Assembly (NCBI GenBank): GCA_000335735.1
Contig: AMYY01000019.1
Coordinates: 1 to 63,556 of the forward strand
Length of the DNA: 63,556 nucleotides
Source of the DNA: an alpha proteobacterium L41A
Lineage (GTDB): Bacteria; Pseudomonadota; Alphaproteobacteria; Caulobacterales; Caulobacteraceae
Direction of reading: 5' to 3'
Positions 18,209 through 28,039 of the stretch are shown one piece after another. Under the pieces are notes generated by a model. The model did no database searches. It was given only the letters and a program-made list of their open reading frames with translations, and was not told the origin of the DNA. Each line of letters opens with the position of its first letter. The first letter of the stretch is position 1. Position numbers and translations under genes: made by a program.

Positions 18209-20134
18209 CTAGAACTCTTCCCAGCCCTCGGCGTCGGAGGTCGGCGCCAGGGCGGCGCCGCCGCGACCGAGCGTCTTCATGGCGGTGACCGTGTGCGGCG
18301 CCGGCGATGGGGCGGGCCGTGCGGGCGCCGGGCGCTGCTGGCGCTGAGACGTTTGCCCTACCTTGAAGCGCGCGACGGCGGCGTTCAGGCCGCCGGCCTC
18401 CTGCGACAGGGAATGGCTGGCTGCGGTCGATTGCTCGACCATGGCCGCGTTCTGCTGGGTCATCTGGTCCATCTGGTTGACGGCCGTATTGACCTCTTGG
18501 AGGCCGGTCGCCTGTTCGGCCGCCGATCCCGAGATATCGGTCACAAGGGTCTCGATCTGCGCCACATGGGCGGTGATCCGCTCCAGGCTGGCGCCCGTTT
18601 CCCCGACCAGACGCACGCCGGATTCCACCTGGCCGGCGGACTGGGTGATCAGGGACTTGATCTCCTTGGCAGCCTGGGCCGACCGCTCGGCCAAGGCCCG
18701 GACTTCGGAGGCGACGACGGCGAAGCCCCGGCCGCTTTCGCCGGCCCGCGCCGCCTCGACCCCGGCGTTCAGGGCCAAAAGGTTGGTCTGGAAGGCGATC
18801 TCGTCGATGACGCCGATGATCTGGCCGATCTCGTTGGACGAGCGTTCGATCTCGCCCATGGCCGTAATGGCGTCGCGGACCACGGCGCCGCTCTTGTCGG
18901 CGTCGCCGCGGGCCGCCTGTACCGCGCCGGCGGCCTGAACGGCGCCGGAGGCGGTCGCTCGCACGGTTGCGGTGATTTGGTCCAGCGCGGCGGCGGTTTC
19001 TTCCAGGCTGGCGGCCTGTTGCTCGGTCCGACGCGACAGATCGTCGGCGGCCTGGGCGATCTCTCCGGCGCCGGCGTTGATGGCTCCGGCGTTTGCGGCG
19101 ATGGAGCCGATGGCCTGCTGCAGCCCGTCCAGCGCCGCGTTGAAGTTGGCGCGCAGCTGCTCATAGGCGCTGGGGAACGGGTCCTGGATGCGATAGGTCA
19201 GATCGGCGCCGGCCAAGGCCTCCAGCCCCTGGCTCAGGCCGGTCACGACCGTGGCCTGCTCGCGCGCGGCGGCCTGACGCGCCTGGTCGCCGGCGGCGCG
19301 GTCCTCGTCTTCTTTCAAGCGCCGCTGTTCCGCCTGGGCCGCCTCGGCCTGGGCGCGGCTGACGATCAGGGCCTGAATATCAACCACGGCGCAGGCGATG
19401 TCGCCGATCTCGTCCTTGCGGCGCGCCTCGCCCAGATGGACCTCGGTCTTGCCCTCGGCCATGGCGCGAAGGCCCCCGGTCAGCCGTCGGATGGGCGCCA
19501 CCAGGCCGCGCACGCCGCCCAGGATCAGGCCGATGCTGATGAGCAGGCTCAGGACCACCGCGCCGATCATGATCAGCCGCCCTTCGACCGCCGTCGCTTC
19601 GGCCGCGTCGTGGTTCTTCAGCGCCGCCGCCTCGATCTTGTCGGCCGCGTCCCCCATGGCGGTCTCCAGGGTCGAGAACTGCGTCAAGAACGCCGGCATC
19701 ATTCGCTGCGCCTGCGCCGGGTCCCGCCCGGCGGCATCCACGACCCCGCCCGCCGCGTCGACATAGGTCTTCAGCGGCGCATCGACCGATTCCAGCGCCG
19801 CCTTGATCGCCGGGTCCGTCGCCAAGGCCGTGTTTTCGGCGATCGCCGTTTCAAACGTGGCGCGATGTTCACTCAGGGCGGCTCGGACGTCATCCAGGGC
19901 GACGCCGTTCTTCGGATCAGCGGACAGTAGGGCGGCGAAGACATCGGCGCGCAGGGCGTCGTGCATCATGTCGGCCTGCATATGGTTGCGCAGAACCTCG
20001 CTGGACACCGCCGCGCGGTCCAGGGCCTCGCCCAGCCGGGTGTTCACCATCAATCCGACACTGGCCGTGCCGACGGAGAGCAACAGCACCCCGATCCCGG
20101 TCGCCGTGACCTTCTTGCCGATGGTCCAGATCAT
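18209..20134 (-). CDS. Methyl-accepting chemotaxis protein (membrane)
   Basis: The 641-residue receptor has TM1 at about 10-30, a helical periplasmic sensor (30-190) and TM2 at about 195-215. HAMP-type segments (APIRRLTGGLRAMAEGK and a second near ADLTYRIQDPFPSAYEQL) follow. The MCP signalling domain carries the highly conserved hairpin tip [27 protein letters not shown]. The tail ends GWEEF, a WxxF-type pentapeptide of the kind that tethers CheR/CheB. No che genes are in the window. The ligand is unknown. Confidence 0.95.
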   Translation of the reverse strand: MIWTIGKKVTATGIGVLLLSVGTASVGLMVNTRLGEALDRAAVSSEVLRNHMQADMMHDALRADVFAALLSADPKNGVALDDVRAALSEHRATFETAIAENTALATDPAIKAALESVDAPLKTYVDAAGGVVDAAGRDPAQAQRMMPAFLTQFSTLETAMGDAADKIEAAALKNHDAAEATAVEGRLIMIGAVVLSLLISIGLILGGVRGLVAPIRRLTGGLRAMAEGKTEVHLGEARRKDEIGDIACAVVDIQALIVSRAQAEAAQAEQRRLKEDEDRAAGDQARQAAAREQATVVTGLSQGLEALAGADLTYRIQDPFPSAYEQLRANFNAALDGLQQAIGSIAANAGAINAGAGEIAQAADDLSRRTEQQAASLEETAAALDQITATVRATASGAVQAAGAVQAARGDADKSGAVVRDAITAMGEIERSSNEIGQIIGVIDEIAFQTNLLALNAGVEAARAGESGRGFAVVASEVRALAERSAQAAKEIKSLITQSAGQVESGVRLVGETGASLERITAHVAQIETLVTDISGSAAEQATGLQEVNTAVNQMDQMTQQNAAMVEQSTAASHSLSQEAGGLNAAVARFKVGQTSQRQQRPAPARPAPSPAPHTVTAMKTLGRGGAALAPTSDAEGWEEF

Positions 20135-20283
20135 GGCCGCGCTCCTAGATGATGCGTATAGCAGCGATAGACGAACCAGGGTTAACGCTTCGCTTCCGTC
20201 GCGTCAGGGCAGGCGACGGCGACGATAAGGTCGTTCTTCATCTTTTCGGATTACGAAGGTCTCCGACAAGAAGGAGACCTGGC

Positions 20284-21471
20284 ATGCAGAATGCGACGCC
20301 ACGGAAGACCGCTTGCCTGCTCGCCATTCTGGCCGCAGGCCTCGCTCTAACGGCCGTTCCGGCCACGGCCCGCGTCGCCGATTCCTCCTGGACGGTGGCG
20401 GCGGAATACACGGCCGATGTCTCGGGCGTCGTCTCGGGTGGAGCGACCAGAGCGGGTCGCTATCTGGACAATCTGTCGGTCACGCTGGACGGCGACCTCG
20501 AACAGGCGATGGGCTGGCGCGGGGCTCGGCTCCATATATCGGGCCTGTACAATGGCGGGGGCGAACCCAACGCCTTGGCCGGCACGCTGCAGGGCGTCGA
20601 CAATATCGAGGTGGCCCAGCAGGGCGCGCGCCTGTTCGAGGCCTGGATCGAACAGGATCTGGGCGGCTCGGCCTCCCTGCTGGCAGGCCTGTATGATCTC
20701 AACAGCGAATTCTACGCCACAGAGGCGTCCGGCCTGCTGATCGCGCCACCCTTCGGCATCGGGTCGGAACTGGCCTCCACCGGCCCGAACGGCCCGGCCA
20801 TCTTCCCGTCGTCGTCGCTGGCGGCGAGGCTGCGCGTGGGCCAGGCCGAGGGACCTTATGGTCAGGTCGCCGTGGTCAACGCGGACGCCCGCACCCTGGG
20901 CGATCGCGGCGGCGTGGACACCAGCCTGGACGAAGGGGTGCTGGGCATCGCCGAGGCGGGCGTCGGCGGCCCGGTCCGCTACGCCGTGGGCGTCTGGCGC
21001 TACGACCAGCGTCAGGACGACATCCGCGACCTGACCCCCGACGGCGATCCCGCCCAAAGCCGCGCCCACGGCGCCTACGCCTTGCTGGAAGGCAAGCTTT
21101 TCGGAGACGCCGAGGAGGGTCCGCGCATCGATGGCTTCACGCGTCTGGGGCTGTCGGACGGCGACACCACGGATTTCAAGGGCGGCTGGCAGGCCGGGCT
21201 GCTGATGCAGCGCATCTTCGCCGCCCGTCCTGACGGTCAGCTGTCCTTCGGCATTCACCAGGGCTGGCTGTCGGACAAGGCGCGCGCCAACATCGCCGAC
21301 ACGGGTCTCGATCCCAGCCGCCACGAAGAGGGGATCGAACTGACCTATGCCGACACGATCGGCCGCTTCGGCGTCCAGCCCGACATCCAGTTGATCCGCA
21401 ATCCGGGCGGAGTGCGCGACGCGGACGATGTCGTGGTGGTGTCCCTGCGCGTCACCGTGCCGCTGTTCTGA
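20284..21471 (+). CDS. Outer-membrane carbohydrate porin-like protein (OprB family)
   Basis: The 395-residue protein has a signal peptide (LLAILAAGLALTAVPATA) after MQNATPRKTAC. Beta-barrel-like alternation follows, with YLDNLSVTLDGDLEQAMGWRGARLHI and QDLGGSASLLAGLYDLNSEFYATE. The protein ends in a Phe-terminal strand (VVVVSLRVTVPLF), as outer-membrane barrels do. This matches the OprB carbohydrate-selective porin family. A strong AAGGAG ribosome site sits about 9 nt before the ATG at 20284. Confidence 0.87.
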   Translation: MQNATPRKTACLLAILAAGLALTAVPATARVADSSWTVAAEYTADVSGVVSGGATRAGRYLDNLSVTLDGDLEQAMGWRGARLHISGLYNGGGEPNALAGTLQGVDNIEVAQQGARLFEAWIEQDLGGSASLLAGLYDLNSEFYATEASGLLIAPPFGIGSELASTGPNGPAIFPSSSLAARLRVGQAEGPYGQVAVVNADARTLGDRGGVDTSLDEGVLGIAEAGVGGPVRYAVGVWRYDQRQDDIRDLTPDGDPAQSRAHGAYALLEGKLFGDAEEGPRIDGFTRLGLSDGDTTDFKGGWQAGLLMQRIFAARPDGQLSFGIHQGWLSDKARANIADTGLDPSRHEEGIELTYADTIGRFGVQPDIQLIRNPGGVRDADDVVVVSLRVTVPLF

Positions 21472-21475
21472 CGGT

Positions 21476-21958
21476 TCAGCGCGCCAGCACCGCGCGGGCG
21501 GGGTCGAAGCCGACGACCTCGCGGATCACGATCATGCTCTTGAAGCCGCGCACGCCCTTTTCAGGGACCAGTTCGCGGATGCCGAAGGCCTCGTAGTCCT
21601 GCATGGAGCGGACGGCGACGGTCAGCAGATAGTCGGTTTCACCCGTCACGTCCCAGCAGCCCTGCACCTCGGGGCTGGCCTTCATGGCGCGCTGGAAGGC
21701 GTCCATCACCTTGCGGTCCTGGGTGTTCATCTCGACCTGGACATGCAGGACGATGCGCGGTTCGACCCGGGCGGGATCAATGACGGCGACGTCGGCGGCG
21801 ATGACGCCCTCGGCCCGCAGGCGACGCAGGCGGCGCAGGACGGCGGATTCCGATAGACCCACCGCCTCGGCCGTCACCCGCGCCGGCTCCAGATTGTTGC
21901 GCCGGACCCGCATCAGCAGCTTATGGTCGAAATCATCAAGCGTGACGAAATTCGTCAT
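21476..21958 (-). CDS. Lrp/AsnC-family transcriptional regulator
   Basis: The 160-residue protein has an N-terminal HTH (DFDHKLLMRVRRNNLEPARVTAEAVGLSESAVLRRLRRLRAEGVI). A C-terminal RAM ligand-binding domain contains the family's GETDYLLTVAVRSMQDYEAF. It is transcribed divergently from an amino-acid exporter-type gene, which it probably controls. Two operator-like dyads lie at its 5' end, one covering its own start codon. Confidence 0.93.
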   Translation of the reverse strand: MTNFVTLDDFDHKLLMRVRRNNLEPARVTAEAVGLSESAVLRRLRRLRAEGVIAADVAVIDPARVEPRIVLHVQVEMNTQDRKVMDAFQRAMKASPEVQGCWDVTGETDYLLTVAVRSMQDYEAFGIRELVPEKGVRGFKSMIVIREVVGFDPARAVLAR

Positions 21959-21987
21959 TACAGGGCCTCCAGTGACGATTTCCGTCG
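21943..21987. promoter_or_regulatory. Putative tandem Lrp operators
   Basis: TGACGAA-A-TTCGTCA (21943-21957) is a perfect dyad with a one-base centre. A looser copy, TGACG...CGTCG, lies at 21973-21987. The two start exactly 30 bp apart, about three helical turns. They sit between the lrp and exporter genes. Assignment is by symmetry, spacing and position. Confidence 0.55.
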
Positions 21988-22042
21988 CATTCAAGCGGAA
22001 AATCGCCGGGAAGCGCAAGCGGCGTTACGCTAGCTTTACGCC

Positions 22043-22951
22043 ATGACGTCGCTGGCTTTGAAAACCCATCTGAACTCGCCGCTGGCGGCGCGGCTGATCC
22101 CCTATCTGGCGCTGTTTGCGGGCATGGTGACGCTGGCGTGCGGCACCTCCTTCGCCAAGACCCTGTTTCCGGTCATCGGGGCGGAGGGGACCTCGGCCTA
22201 TCGCGTCGGGATTTCGGCCGTTCTGCTGGTCGCCGTCTTCCGGCCCTGGCGGTTCCGGCTGACCCGCGCGGACCTGGGCGCCATCGCGCTTTACGGCGTC
22301 GTGCTGGGCGCGATGAACCTCAGCTTCTACATGGCCCTGCGCACCATTCCGCTGGGTCTGGCCATCGCCATCGAGTTCATGGGTCCGCTGACCCTGGCCC
22401 TGATCCATTCGCGCAAACCCATCCATTTCGCCTGCATCGGTCTGGCGGTCGTCGGCTTGGGCCTGCTGCTGCCGATCAAGGCGGGGGCCGGCGCGCTTGA
22501 CCCCGTCGGCATGGCGCTGGCGGCCTTCGCCGGCCTGTGCTGGGCGCTGTATATCGTCTTCGGCAAACGGCTGTCGCACCTGCACGCCGGTCAGTCGGTG
22601 GCGCTGGGCATGAGCGTCGCCGCCCTGGTCGTCGTGCCGTTCGGCGTGGCCCATGCCGGCGCCGCCCTGCTGAACCCCGCCATCATCCTGGCGGGCGTGG
22701 CGGTGGCGATCTTCTCCAGCGCCCTGCCCTATTCGCTGGAGATGGTGGCCTTGCGCAGCATCCCCAAACGCACCTTCGGCGTGGTGCTCAGCGCCGAGCC
22801 GGCCGTCGGCGCCCTGGCGGGGCTTCTAATCCTGCACGAGCACCTGACCGGCCAGCAATGGCTCGCCATCGCCGCCATCGTCGCCGCCTCGGTCGGGGCC
22901 ATTGCGACGACGCGAGAAACCCGTGTCGCGGTCGAGCCCAGCGCGCCCTAG
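22043..22951 (+). CDS. EamA-family exporter (RhtA-type)
   Basis: The 302-residue inner-membrane protein has about ten hydrophobic segments and two EamA repeats. [21 protein letters not shown] and [31 protein letters not shown] resemble the threonine/homoserine exporter RhtA. The divergent Lrp-type gene supports amino-acid export regulated by its substrate. Its last 4 bp overlap the convergent chemoreceptor gene. Confidence 0.9.
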   Translation: MTSLALKTHLNSPLAARLIPYLALFAGMVTLACGTSFAKTLFPVIGAEGTSAYRVGISAVLLVAVFRPWRFRLTRADLGAIALYGVVLGAMNLSFYMALRTIPLGLAIAIEFMGPLTLALIHSRKPIHFACIGLAVVGLGLLLPIKAGAGALDPVGMALAAFAGLCWALYIVFGKRLSHLHAGQSVALGMSVAALVVVPFGVAHAGAALLNPAIILAGVAVAIFSSALPYSLEMVALRSIPKRTFGVVLSAEPAVGALAGLLILHEHLTGQQWLAIAAIVAASVGAIATTRETRVAVEPSAP

Positions 22952-24591
22952 AACGCCTCCCAGTCCTGCGTCGGGACCGCCGACAGCCCGCCGCCGCCGG
23001 CATAGGCGCGGACGCGAGCGCGCTCGCGGTCCAGCGAGATGGGTTCGGCGCTCTTGGACAGATCGTGGACGCGGACCGGCGCGGACGCCTCTCCGGCTTC
23101 GAACCGTTCGACCAGATGCGCCAGCTGTTCGGTCTCGTTCTTCAGGCTCATCGCCGCCGCCGTGGTCTCCTCGACCATGGCCGCATTCTGCTGGGTGAGC
23201 TGATCCATCTGATTGATGGCGGTGTTCACCTGGCTCAATCCCGCGGCCTGTTCCTGGGCCGAACTGGCGATTTCCGAGATCAGGGCGTCCATCTCGGCCA
23301 CCTTGACCGTGATCGCCGACAGGGCCTCTCCGGTTTCGTCCACCAGACGCACGCCCTGCGCCACTTCCTGGCCGGACGTCGTGATCAGGATCTTGATCTC
23401 CTTGGCGGCCTCGGCCGAGCGTTGGGCCAGGGCCCTGACCTCGGACGCCACAACGGCGAAGCCGCGCCCCGCCTCGCCCGCCCGCGCCGCCTCGACCCCG
23501 GCGTTCAGGGCCAGAAGGTTGGTCTGGAAGGCGATCTCGTCGATGACGCCGATGATGTCGCTGATCTGGGTCGAGCTGCGCTTGATGCCGTCCATGGCGG
23601 CGATCGCCTGACGGACCACCTCGCCCGAGCGGTCGGCTTCGGTCCGGGCGCCCACGGCCGCCGTCGACGCCTGTTTAGCGCCCTCCGCGCTGCGTTTCAC
23701 CGTGGCGGTGATCTGGTCCAGCGCCGCCGCCGTCTCTTCAAGACTGGCGGCCTGACGTTCGGTGCGTCGCGCCAGGTCGTCGGAGGCGCCCGAAATCTCG
23801 CTGACCCCGCCCCTCAGACCCTCGACCGCGCGCAACGCCTGATCCAGAGCTTGCCGCAGGCTTTCGACCGCCGAGTTATAGTCGTCGCGCACCTTGATGT
23901 GCGCCCCCTGGACGGGCGCATCGATGCGGGCGGTCAGGTCTCCGGCCGACAGTTTGTTCAGCACCCCCGCCAAGGCGTCGACCAGCAAGGCCTGCGCCTT
24001 TTCCGCCTCGACCCGTTCGGCCTCGCGACGCGCGGCCTCCTGTTCGTCGGCGGTGATGTCGATGGCTAGCTTGATGACCTTCACCGGCCGTCCGTCGGGG
24101 CCGAAGACGGGGTTGTAGGAGGCCTGCAGCCAGACCTCGCGCCCGCCCTTGGCGATCCGCCGGAACTTGCGCGCCAGGAACCGGCCCGCATTCAGCTCGC
24201 GCCAGAAGGCCGCATAGTCGGACGAGGCGGCGTCCGCCGGATCCATGAACTTGCGGTGATGCTCGCCGCGGATTTCCTCCAGACTGTAGCCCATCGTGTT
24301 CAGCAGGTTCGCATTGGCGTCGATGATCGTTCCGTCCAGATTGAACTCGATCAGCGCCTGCGACCGGCCGATGGCCTCCAGCTTTCCGTTCAGGTCGTTC
24401 AGGCGGTCTCTGCCCTCCGCCTGCATCCTATTTTGTCTAGCAAACACGGCCCCACCCTTCGCCACGGCGGGTCCAGCCCGCATTGGCTCACAGATTAGCC
24501 TGCTAAATAGTTTCCAAATCATTTCGCGCATCGGTTGTGTTTCAGCAAGGCTTGCGACCGTCGCGACAGGCGTTTCGGGGCTAGGCTTCAC
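22948..24591 (-). CDS. Methyl-accepting chemotaxis protein with PAS domain (soluble)
   Basis: The protein has up to 547 residues; the start is uncertain, with an internal Met at MREMIWKLF plausible. A PAS domain at about 75-185 ([23 protein letters not shown], then [21 protein letters not shown]) is followed by a short HAMP-like segment. The MCP signalling domain has the tip [20 protein letters not shown]. No membrane helices are seen, so it is probably cytoplasmic and senses redox or small ligands. It ends QDWEAF, another WxxF tail. Confidence 0.93.
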   Translation of the reverse strand: MKPSPETPVATVASLAETQPMREMIWKLFSRLICEPMRAGPAVAKGGAVFARQNRMQAEGRDRLNDLNGKLEAIGRSQALIEFNLDGTIIDANANLLNTMGYSLEEIRGEHHRKFMDPADAASSDYAAFWRELNAGRFLARKFRRIAKGGREVWLQASYNPVFGPDGRPVKVIKLAIDITADEQEAARREAERVEAEKAQALLVDALAGVLNKLSAGDLTARIDAPVQGAHIKVRDDYNSAVESLRQALDQALRAVEGLRGGVSEISGASDDLARRTERQAASLEETAAALDQITATVKRSAEGAKQASTAAVGARTEADRSGEVVRQAIAAMDGIKRSSTQISDIIGVIDEIAFQTNLLALNAGVEAARAGEAGRGFAVVASEVRALAQRSAEAAKEIKILITTSGQEVAQGVRLVDETGEALSAITVKVAEMDALISEIASSAQEQAAGLSQVNTAINQMDQLTQQNAAMVEETTAAAMSLKNETEQLAHLVERFEAGEASAPVRVHDLSKSAEPISLDRERARVRAYAGGGGLSAVPTQDWEAF

Positions 24592-24645
24592 CGGTCGTTA
24601 ACCACGTTGCCGCATCTGTTGACCCCTGTTCCTGGGGTCTGATTT

Positions 24646-25989
24646 TTGCGCAATCTCGTCGCCGCCGTCGAAGCGATCGATCCGCTGGTCGTGACCGGCA
24701 AGGTCGCGGGCGTGTCGGGCCTGCTGATCGAGTCGCGCGGCGGCCTGTCTCGCCTCGCCGTCGGCGCCCGGGCCGAGATCGGGCGGCGCGGCCACGATCC
24801 CCTGCCCGCCGAGGTGGTCGGTTTTCGCGATTCCAAGGCCCTGCTGATGCCCTTCGGTCCGGTCGAGGGCGTGGCCCCCGGCGCCGACATCCGCATCATC
24901 GACCAGGCCGCCAGCGTGCGCCCGACCACCGCCTGGCTGGGTCGGATCATCGACGCCTTCGGCCAGCCGATCGACGGCAAGGGGCCGTTGCCGCAGGGCC
25001 CCGCCCCCTACCCCTTGCGCGCCCCGCCCCCGCCCGCCCATTCGCGCGGCCGGGTCGGCGAGCGGCTGGACCTGGGCGTGCGGGCCATGGACGTCTTCAC
25101 CACCACCTGCCGGGGCCAGCGCCTGGGCATCTTCGCCGGGTCGGGCGTGGGCAAGTCGGTGCTGTTGTCCATGCTGGCCAAGGAGGCGACCTGCGACGCC
25201 GTCGTCGTCGGCCTGATCGGCGAACGGGGCCGCGAGGTGCGCGAGTTCGTGGAAGAGACCCTGGGCGAAGAGGGGCTGAAACGCGCCGTCGTCGTGGTCG
25301 CCACCTCGGACGAGCCGGCCCTGAAACGCCGTCAGTCGGCCTATATGACCATGGCCATCGCCGAATATCTGCGTGACCAGGATCTCGAAGTTCTTTGCCT
25401 GATGGACAGCGTCACCCGCTTTGCGATGGCTCAGCGCGAGATCGGGCTGGCGGCCGGCGAGCCCCCGACCACCAAGGGCTACACCCCCACCGTCTTCACC
25501 GAACTGCCCAAGCTGCTGGAGCGCGCCGGTCCGGGCCCGATCCGGCCCGACGGCACGACGGCGGCGCCCATCACCGCCCTGTTCACCGTCCTGGTGGACG
25601 GCGGCGACCATGACGAGCCGATCGCCGACGCCGTGCGCGGTATTCTGGACGGCCACATCGTCATGGATCGCAAGATCGCCGAGCGTGGCCGCTTCCCCGC
25701 CATCGACGTGCTGAAGTCCGTCAGCCGCACCCTGCCCGCCTGCCAGACCCCGCCCGAGCGCGAGCTGAACAAGCGCGCCCGTCAGTGCCTGAGTGCCTAC
25801 GCCAACATGGAAGAGCTGATCAAGATCGGCGCCTATCGCACCGGCGCCGACCCCATCGTGGACCGGGCCATCGCGCTGAACCCCGCGCTGGAAGATTTTC
25901 TGGGTCAGGACAAGGACGATGCGACGCGTCTTTCCGATTCCTTTACCCGGCTGGAAGCAATCCTGAACCAAGGCATGATCAGGGAGTGA
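24646..25989 (+). CDS. fliI: Flagellar export ATPase FliI
   Basis: This ATPase energises flagellar type III export. It has 447 residues. The P-loop [17 protein letters not shown] lies near 162-178. [15 protein letters not shown] and a Walker [18 protein letters not shown] follow, as in F1-beta-like export ATPases. An in-frame TGA lies 6 nt upstream of the first possible start, so the gene must begin at TTG 24646 or later; TTG gives the best N-terminus. fliJ follows 8 bp after the stop, forming an operon. Confidence 0.95.
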   Translation: MRNLVAAVEAIDPLVVTGKVAGVSGLLIESRGGLSRLAVGARAEIGRRGHDPLPAEVVGFRDSKALLMPFGPVEGVAPGADIRIIDQAASVRPTTAWLGRIIDAFGQPIDGKGPLPQGPAPYPLRAPPPPAHSRGRVGERLDLGVRAMDVFTTTCRGQRLGIFAGSGVGKSVLLSMLAKEATCDAVVVGLIGERGREVREFVEETLGEEGLKRAVVVVATSDEPALKRRQSAYMTMAIAEYLRDQDLEVLCLMDSVTRFAMAQREIGLAAGEPPTTKGYTPTVFTELPKLLERAGPGPIRPDGTTAAPITALFTVLVDGGDHDEPIADAVRGILDGHIVMDRKIAERGRFPAIDVLKSVSRTLPACQTPPERELNKRARQCLSAYANMEELIKIGAYRTGADPIVDRAIALNPALEDFLGQDKDDATRLSDSFTRLEAILNQGMIRE

Positions 25990-25997
25990 TGATTTAG

Positions 25998-26408
25998 ATG
26001 ACCGCTTGGGCCCAATCCCTGATCCGCATCTCCAACTATGAGGTCGAGACGCTGCAGAAGCGCTTGGCCGAGATCGCCGAACGCCGCGCCGGCGCCGAAC
26101 TCCGCATCGCCGTTCTGGACGCCGAGGCCGAGGGCGAACGCAACCGCGCCCGCATGGACGCCGAGGCCGGCATGATGCTGGGCGCCTATCTGAACGGCTG
26201 GAAATCCAGGAAGGCCGCGGCCGAAGGCGACCTGTCGGTTCTGGACGCCGAAGAAGCCGGCGCCCGCGACGCCCTGACCGGCGCCTTCGAAGAGCTGAAG
26301 AAGTTCGAACACGTCGCCGAGACCACCCGCCTGAACCAGCTGATCGCCCTCGCCAAGCGCGAAACCGCCGCCTTCGACGCGCTGGGCCTGCGGAAGCGTG
26401 CGGTCTGA
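25998..26408 (+). CDS. fliJ: Flagellar export protein FliJ
   Basis: This 136-residue, almost entirely alpha-helical coiled-coil protein lies directly behind fliI. Its highly charged heptad-like sequence (YEVETLQKRLAEIAERRAGAELRI and beyond) and size match FliJ, which is the central stalk of the flagellar export ATPase. Assignment rests on length, composition and fliI linkage. Confidence 0.88.
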   Translation: MTAWAQSLIRISNYEVETLQKRLAEIAERRAGAELRIAVLDAEAEGERNRARMDAEAGMMLGAYLNGWKSRKAAAEGDLSVLDAEEAGARDALTGAFEELKKFEHVAETTRLNQLIALAKRETAAFDALGLRKRAV

Positions 26409-26418
26409 CTTTACAAAT

Positions 26419-26472
26419 CCTCCCTCGCATAGCGGGGGAGGGGGACCGCGCGTAGCGTGGTGGAGGGGGCGG
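26419..26472. repeat. Palindromic repeat, subtype 1
   Basis: The unit reads CTCCCTCGCATAGCGGGGGAG then GGGGACCGCGCGTAGCG and TGGTGGAGGGGGC. It is the left half of a head-to-head pair with 26532-26592. The 60-bp spacer contains GGCTGACACCCCGTCTGAGG, sharing CTGACACCC with the spacer of the pair at 2663/2760. Confidence 0.85.
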
Positions 26473-26493
26473 ACGTCGCACGAACCCTCGAAT

Positions 26494-27654
26494 TTGGATC
26501 TTGCGCAACAGGCTGACACCCCGTCTGAGGTCGCCCCCTCCACCGCTTCGCGGTCCCCCTCCCCCGTTCCGCTGCGCTCTTCGGGGGAGGATTTCAGTCG
26601 CCGCGCTATCCTCGCAGCGCCGATCGCGCTCGCCGCCTGCGACCGCTTCGCCTCGGCGGAGCCGTCGCCGCCCAACGTTCCTCCGCTGAAGTCCATCGCC
26701 CCGGCGCCCTTCGGCACGGCGATCAAGGCCAGCCAGATCGACGACCCGGACTGGGTCGCGCTAGCCCGCCCCAACGTCTCCCAGCTCACGCCCGAGTGGG
26801 AGATGAAGATGGAATACATCCTGGCCGACGGCCTGGCCCGCCCACGCTTCGACGCCCCTGACCGCATCGCCGCCTTCGCCCAGGCCAATGGCATGGCCAT
26901 GCATGGCCACACCCTGATCTGGTATTCGCAGGGCAAGGAAGTCTTCGCCGGCCTGTCGGGCGCCGCCTTCGACCGCGCCTTCGACGGCTATATCGCCACG
27001 GTCGCCGGCCGCTATCGGGGCAAGGTCCGCAGCTGGGATGTGGTCAATGAGCCGATCCTGGACGACGGGTCGGGGATGCGCGACTGCCACTGGTCAGCGC
27101 GATACGGGCAGGACGGCTATATCCTGCGCGCCTTCGAAAAGGCCCGGATGGCGGATCCTGACGCCGTCCTGTTTCTCAACGAATACAATCAGGAAAGCAT
27201 TCCGGCCAAGGGTGCGCAGTTCCTGAAACTGGTCGAGCGGCTGCTGAAGGCCGGCTGTCCGCTGCAGGGGCTGGGCCTGCAATCCCACCTGTGGATCGAC
27301 ATCCCCGAGGGCGTCATCGCCGCCTATATGCGTGAGATCAGCCAGTTCGGCCTGCCGATCCATGTGTCGGAGCTGGACTGCACCCTGCGCACCGAAAACC
27401 GGCTGGATCTGCGCAGCCAGGCCGACCGGATCGCGGCGCAAGGCGCGCGTGTCACCGAACTGGCCTCGGCCTTTGCGGCCCTGCCCAAGGCTCAGCAGTT
27501 CGCCTTCACCGTCTGGGGCCTGCGCGACACCGACAGCTGGTATCGTCAGGGCGACAAGGACGACGGTAAGGACAAGCCCCTGCCCTTCGACAGCTTCGGC
27601 CGCCCCAATCCGATGGCGGCCGCCATAGCGGCAGGCTTCAAGACCCCCGCCTGA
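26494..27654 (+). CDS. GH10 endo-1,4-beta-xylanase, 5' end fused to a repeat
   Basis: This xylan-degrading enzyme has the family's FGTAIKASQIDDPDW entry, the acid/base region SWDVVNEPILDD and nucleophile strand IHVSELDCTLR. A leader-like SRRAILAAPIALAACDR suggests Tat or lipoprotein export. No normal start precedes the leader. The frame runs back through a palindromic-repeat pair, so translation must begin at TTG 26494 in the spacer or GTG 26398 in fliJ, or at a non-canonical codon. The original start was probably replaced by the repeat. The start coordinate is therefore weak but the catalytic domain is clear. Confidence 0.85.
   Translation: MDLAQQADTPSEVAPSTASRSPSPVPLRSSGEDFSRRAILAAPIALAACDRFASAEPSPPNVPPLKSIAPAPFGTAIKASQIDDPDWVALARPNVSQLTPEWEMKMEYILADGLARPRFDAPDRIAAFAQANGMAMHGHTLIWYSQGKEVFAGLSGAAFDRAFDGYIATVAGRYRGKVRSWDVVNEPILDDGSGMRDCHWSARYGQDGYILRAFEKARMADPDAVLFLNEYNQESIPAKGAQFLKLVERLLKAGCPLQGLGLQSHLWIDIPEGVIAAYMREISQFGLPIHVSELDCTLRTENRLDLRSQADRIAAQGARVTELASAFAALPKAQQFAFTVWGLRDTDSWYRQGDKDDGKDKPLPFDSFGRPNPMAAAIAAGFKTPA
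26532..26592. repeat. Palindromic repeat, subtype 1, inverted copy with enlarged loop
   Basis: GCCCCCTCCACCGCTTCGCGGT is followed by CCCCTCCCCC, a 20-bp loop GTTCCGCTGCGCTCTTCG, and GGGGGAGG. The element abuts the xylanase leader sequence. Its terminal GGGGGAGG could act as a ribosome-binding site. Confidence 0.85.
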
Positions 27655-27675
27655 CGACAGGCTTGTGAATACGGA

Positions 27676-27707
27676 AACGCCCGGCCGTCTTGCGACAGCC
27701 GGGCGTT
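27676..27707. terminator. Bidirectional terminator-like hairpin
   Basis: The perfect 10-bp stem AACGCCCGGC (27676-27685) / GCCGGGCGTT (27698-27707) lies between the converging xylanase and small secreted-protein genes. T-tracts are weak on both sides. Confidence 0.6.
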
Positions 27708-27735
27708 CCTGTGCGAACCGGAGGGGGCGGCCGGT

Positions 27736-27993
27736 TTACTTCTTCTTGGCGGTCACGGTCGCCGGCGCCTGGACCGAGGTCTGGGCCGAGGTCTGGGCTT
27801 GGGCTTGATGACCCCGGCGGTGCGCACGCGGGGCGCGGGCCGACGGTGCAGGGCTCGTCGCCGAAGCGGTCGCGGCCGGACGAGCGGTCATGGCGGTCGA
27901 GGGCGCCGGGGTCGTGCCGGCGAAGGCGGCGCCGCTGGTCAGGGCGACCAGTGCGACGGCGGAAGCGGCGGCGGCGGTGCGGAAGGTTTTCAT
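27736..27993 (-). CDS. Small secreted Ala/His/Arg-rich protein (acid-shock-like)
   Basis: The 85-residue protein has a clear signal peptide (MKTFRTAAAASAVALVALTSGAAFA). The mature part is unstructured and basic, rich in Ala, Thr, Pro and His (ARAPRAHRRGHQAQAQ), ending in KKK. It is a paralogue of the next gene upstream (28086-28280), sharing LTSGAAFAGT and the KKK end. Composition and position beside an OmpR-type two-component pair recall the acid-shock protein Asr next to RstAB in enterobacteria. This parallel is inference. Confidence 0.7.
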   Translation of the reverse strand: MKTFRTAAAASAVALVALTSGAAFAGTTPAPSTAMTARPAATASATSPAPSARAPRAHRRGHQAQAQTSAQTSVQAPATVTAKKK

Positions 27994-28039
27994 GTCTATG
28001 TCTTTCGTTTGAAGTTCAGAGTTTCAGGAATGTTGGGGA

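Noticed and set aside
24646..24648. An ATG start upstream for fliI
   Set aside because: An in-frame TGA lies 6 nt before the TTG, so no upstream start is possible.
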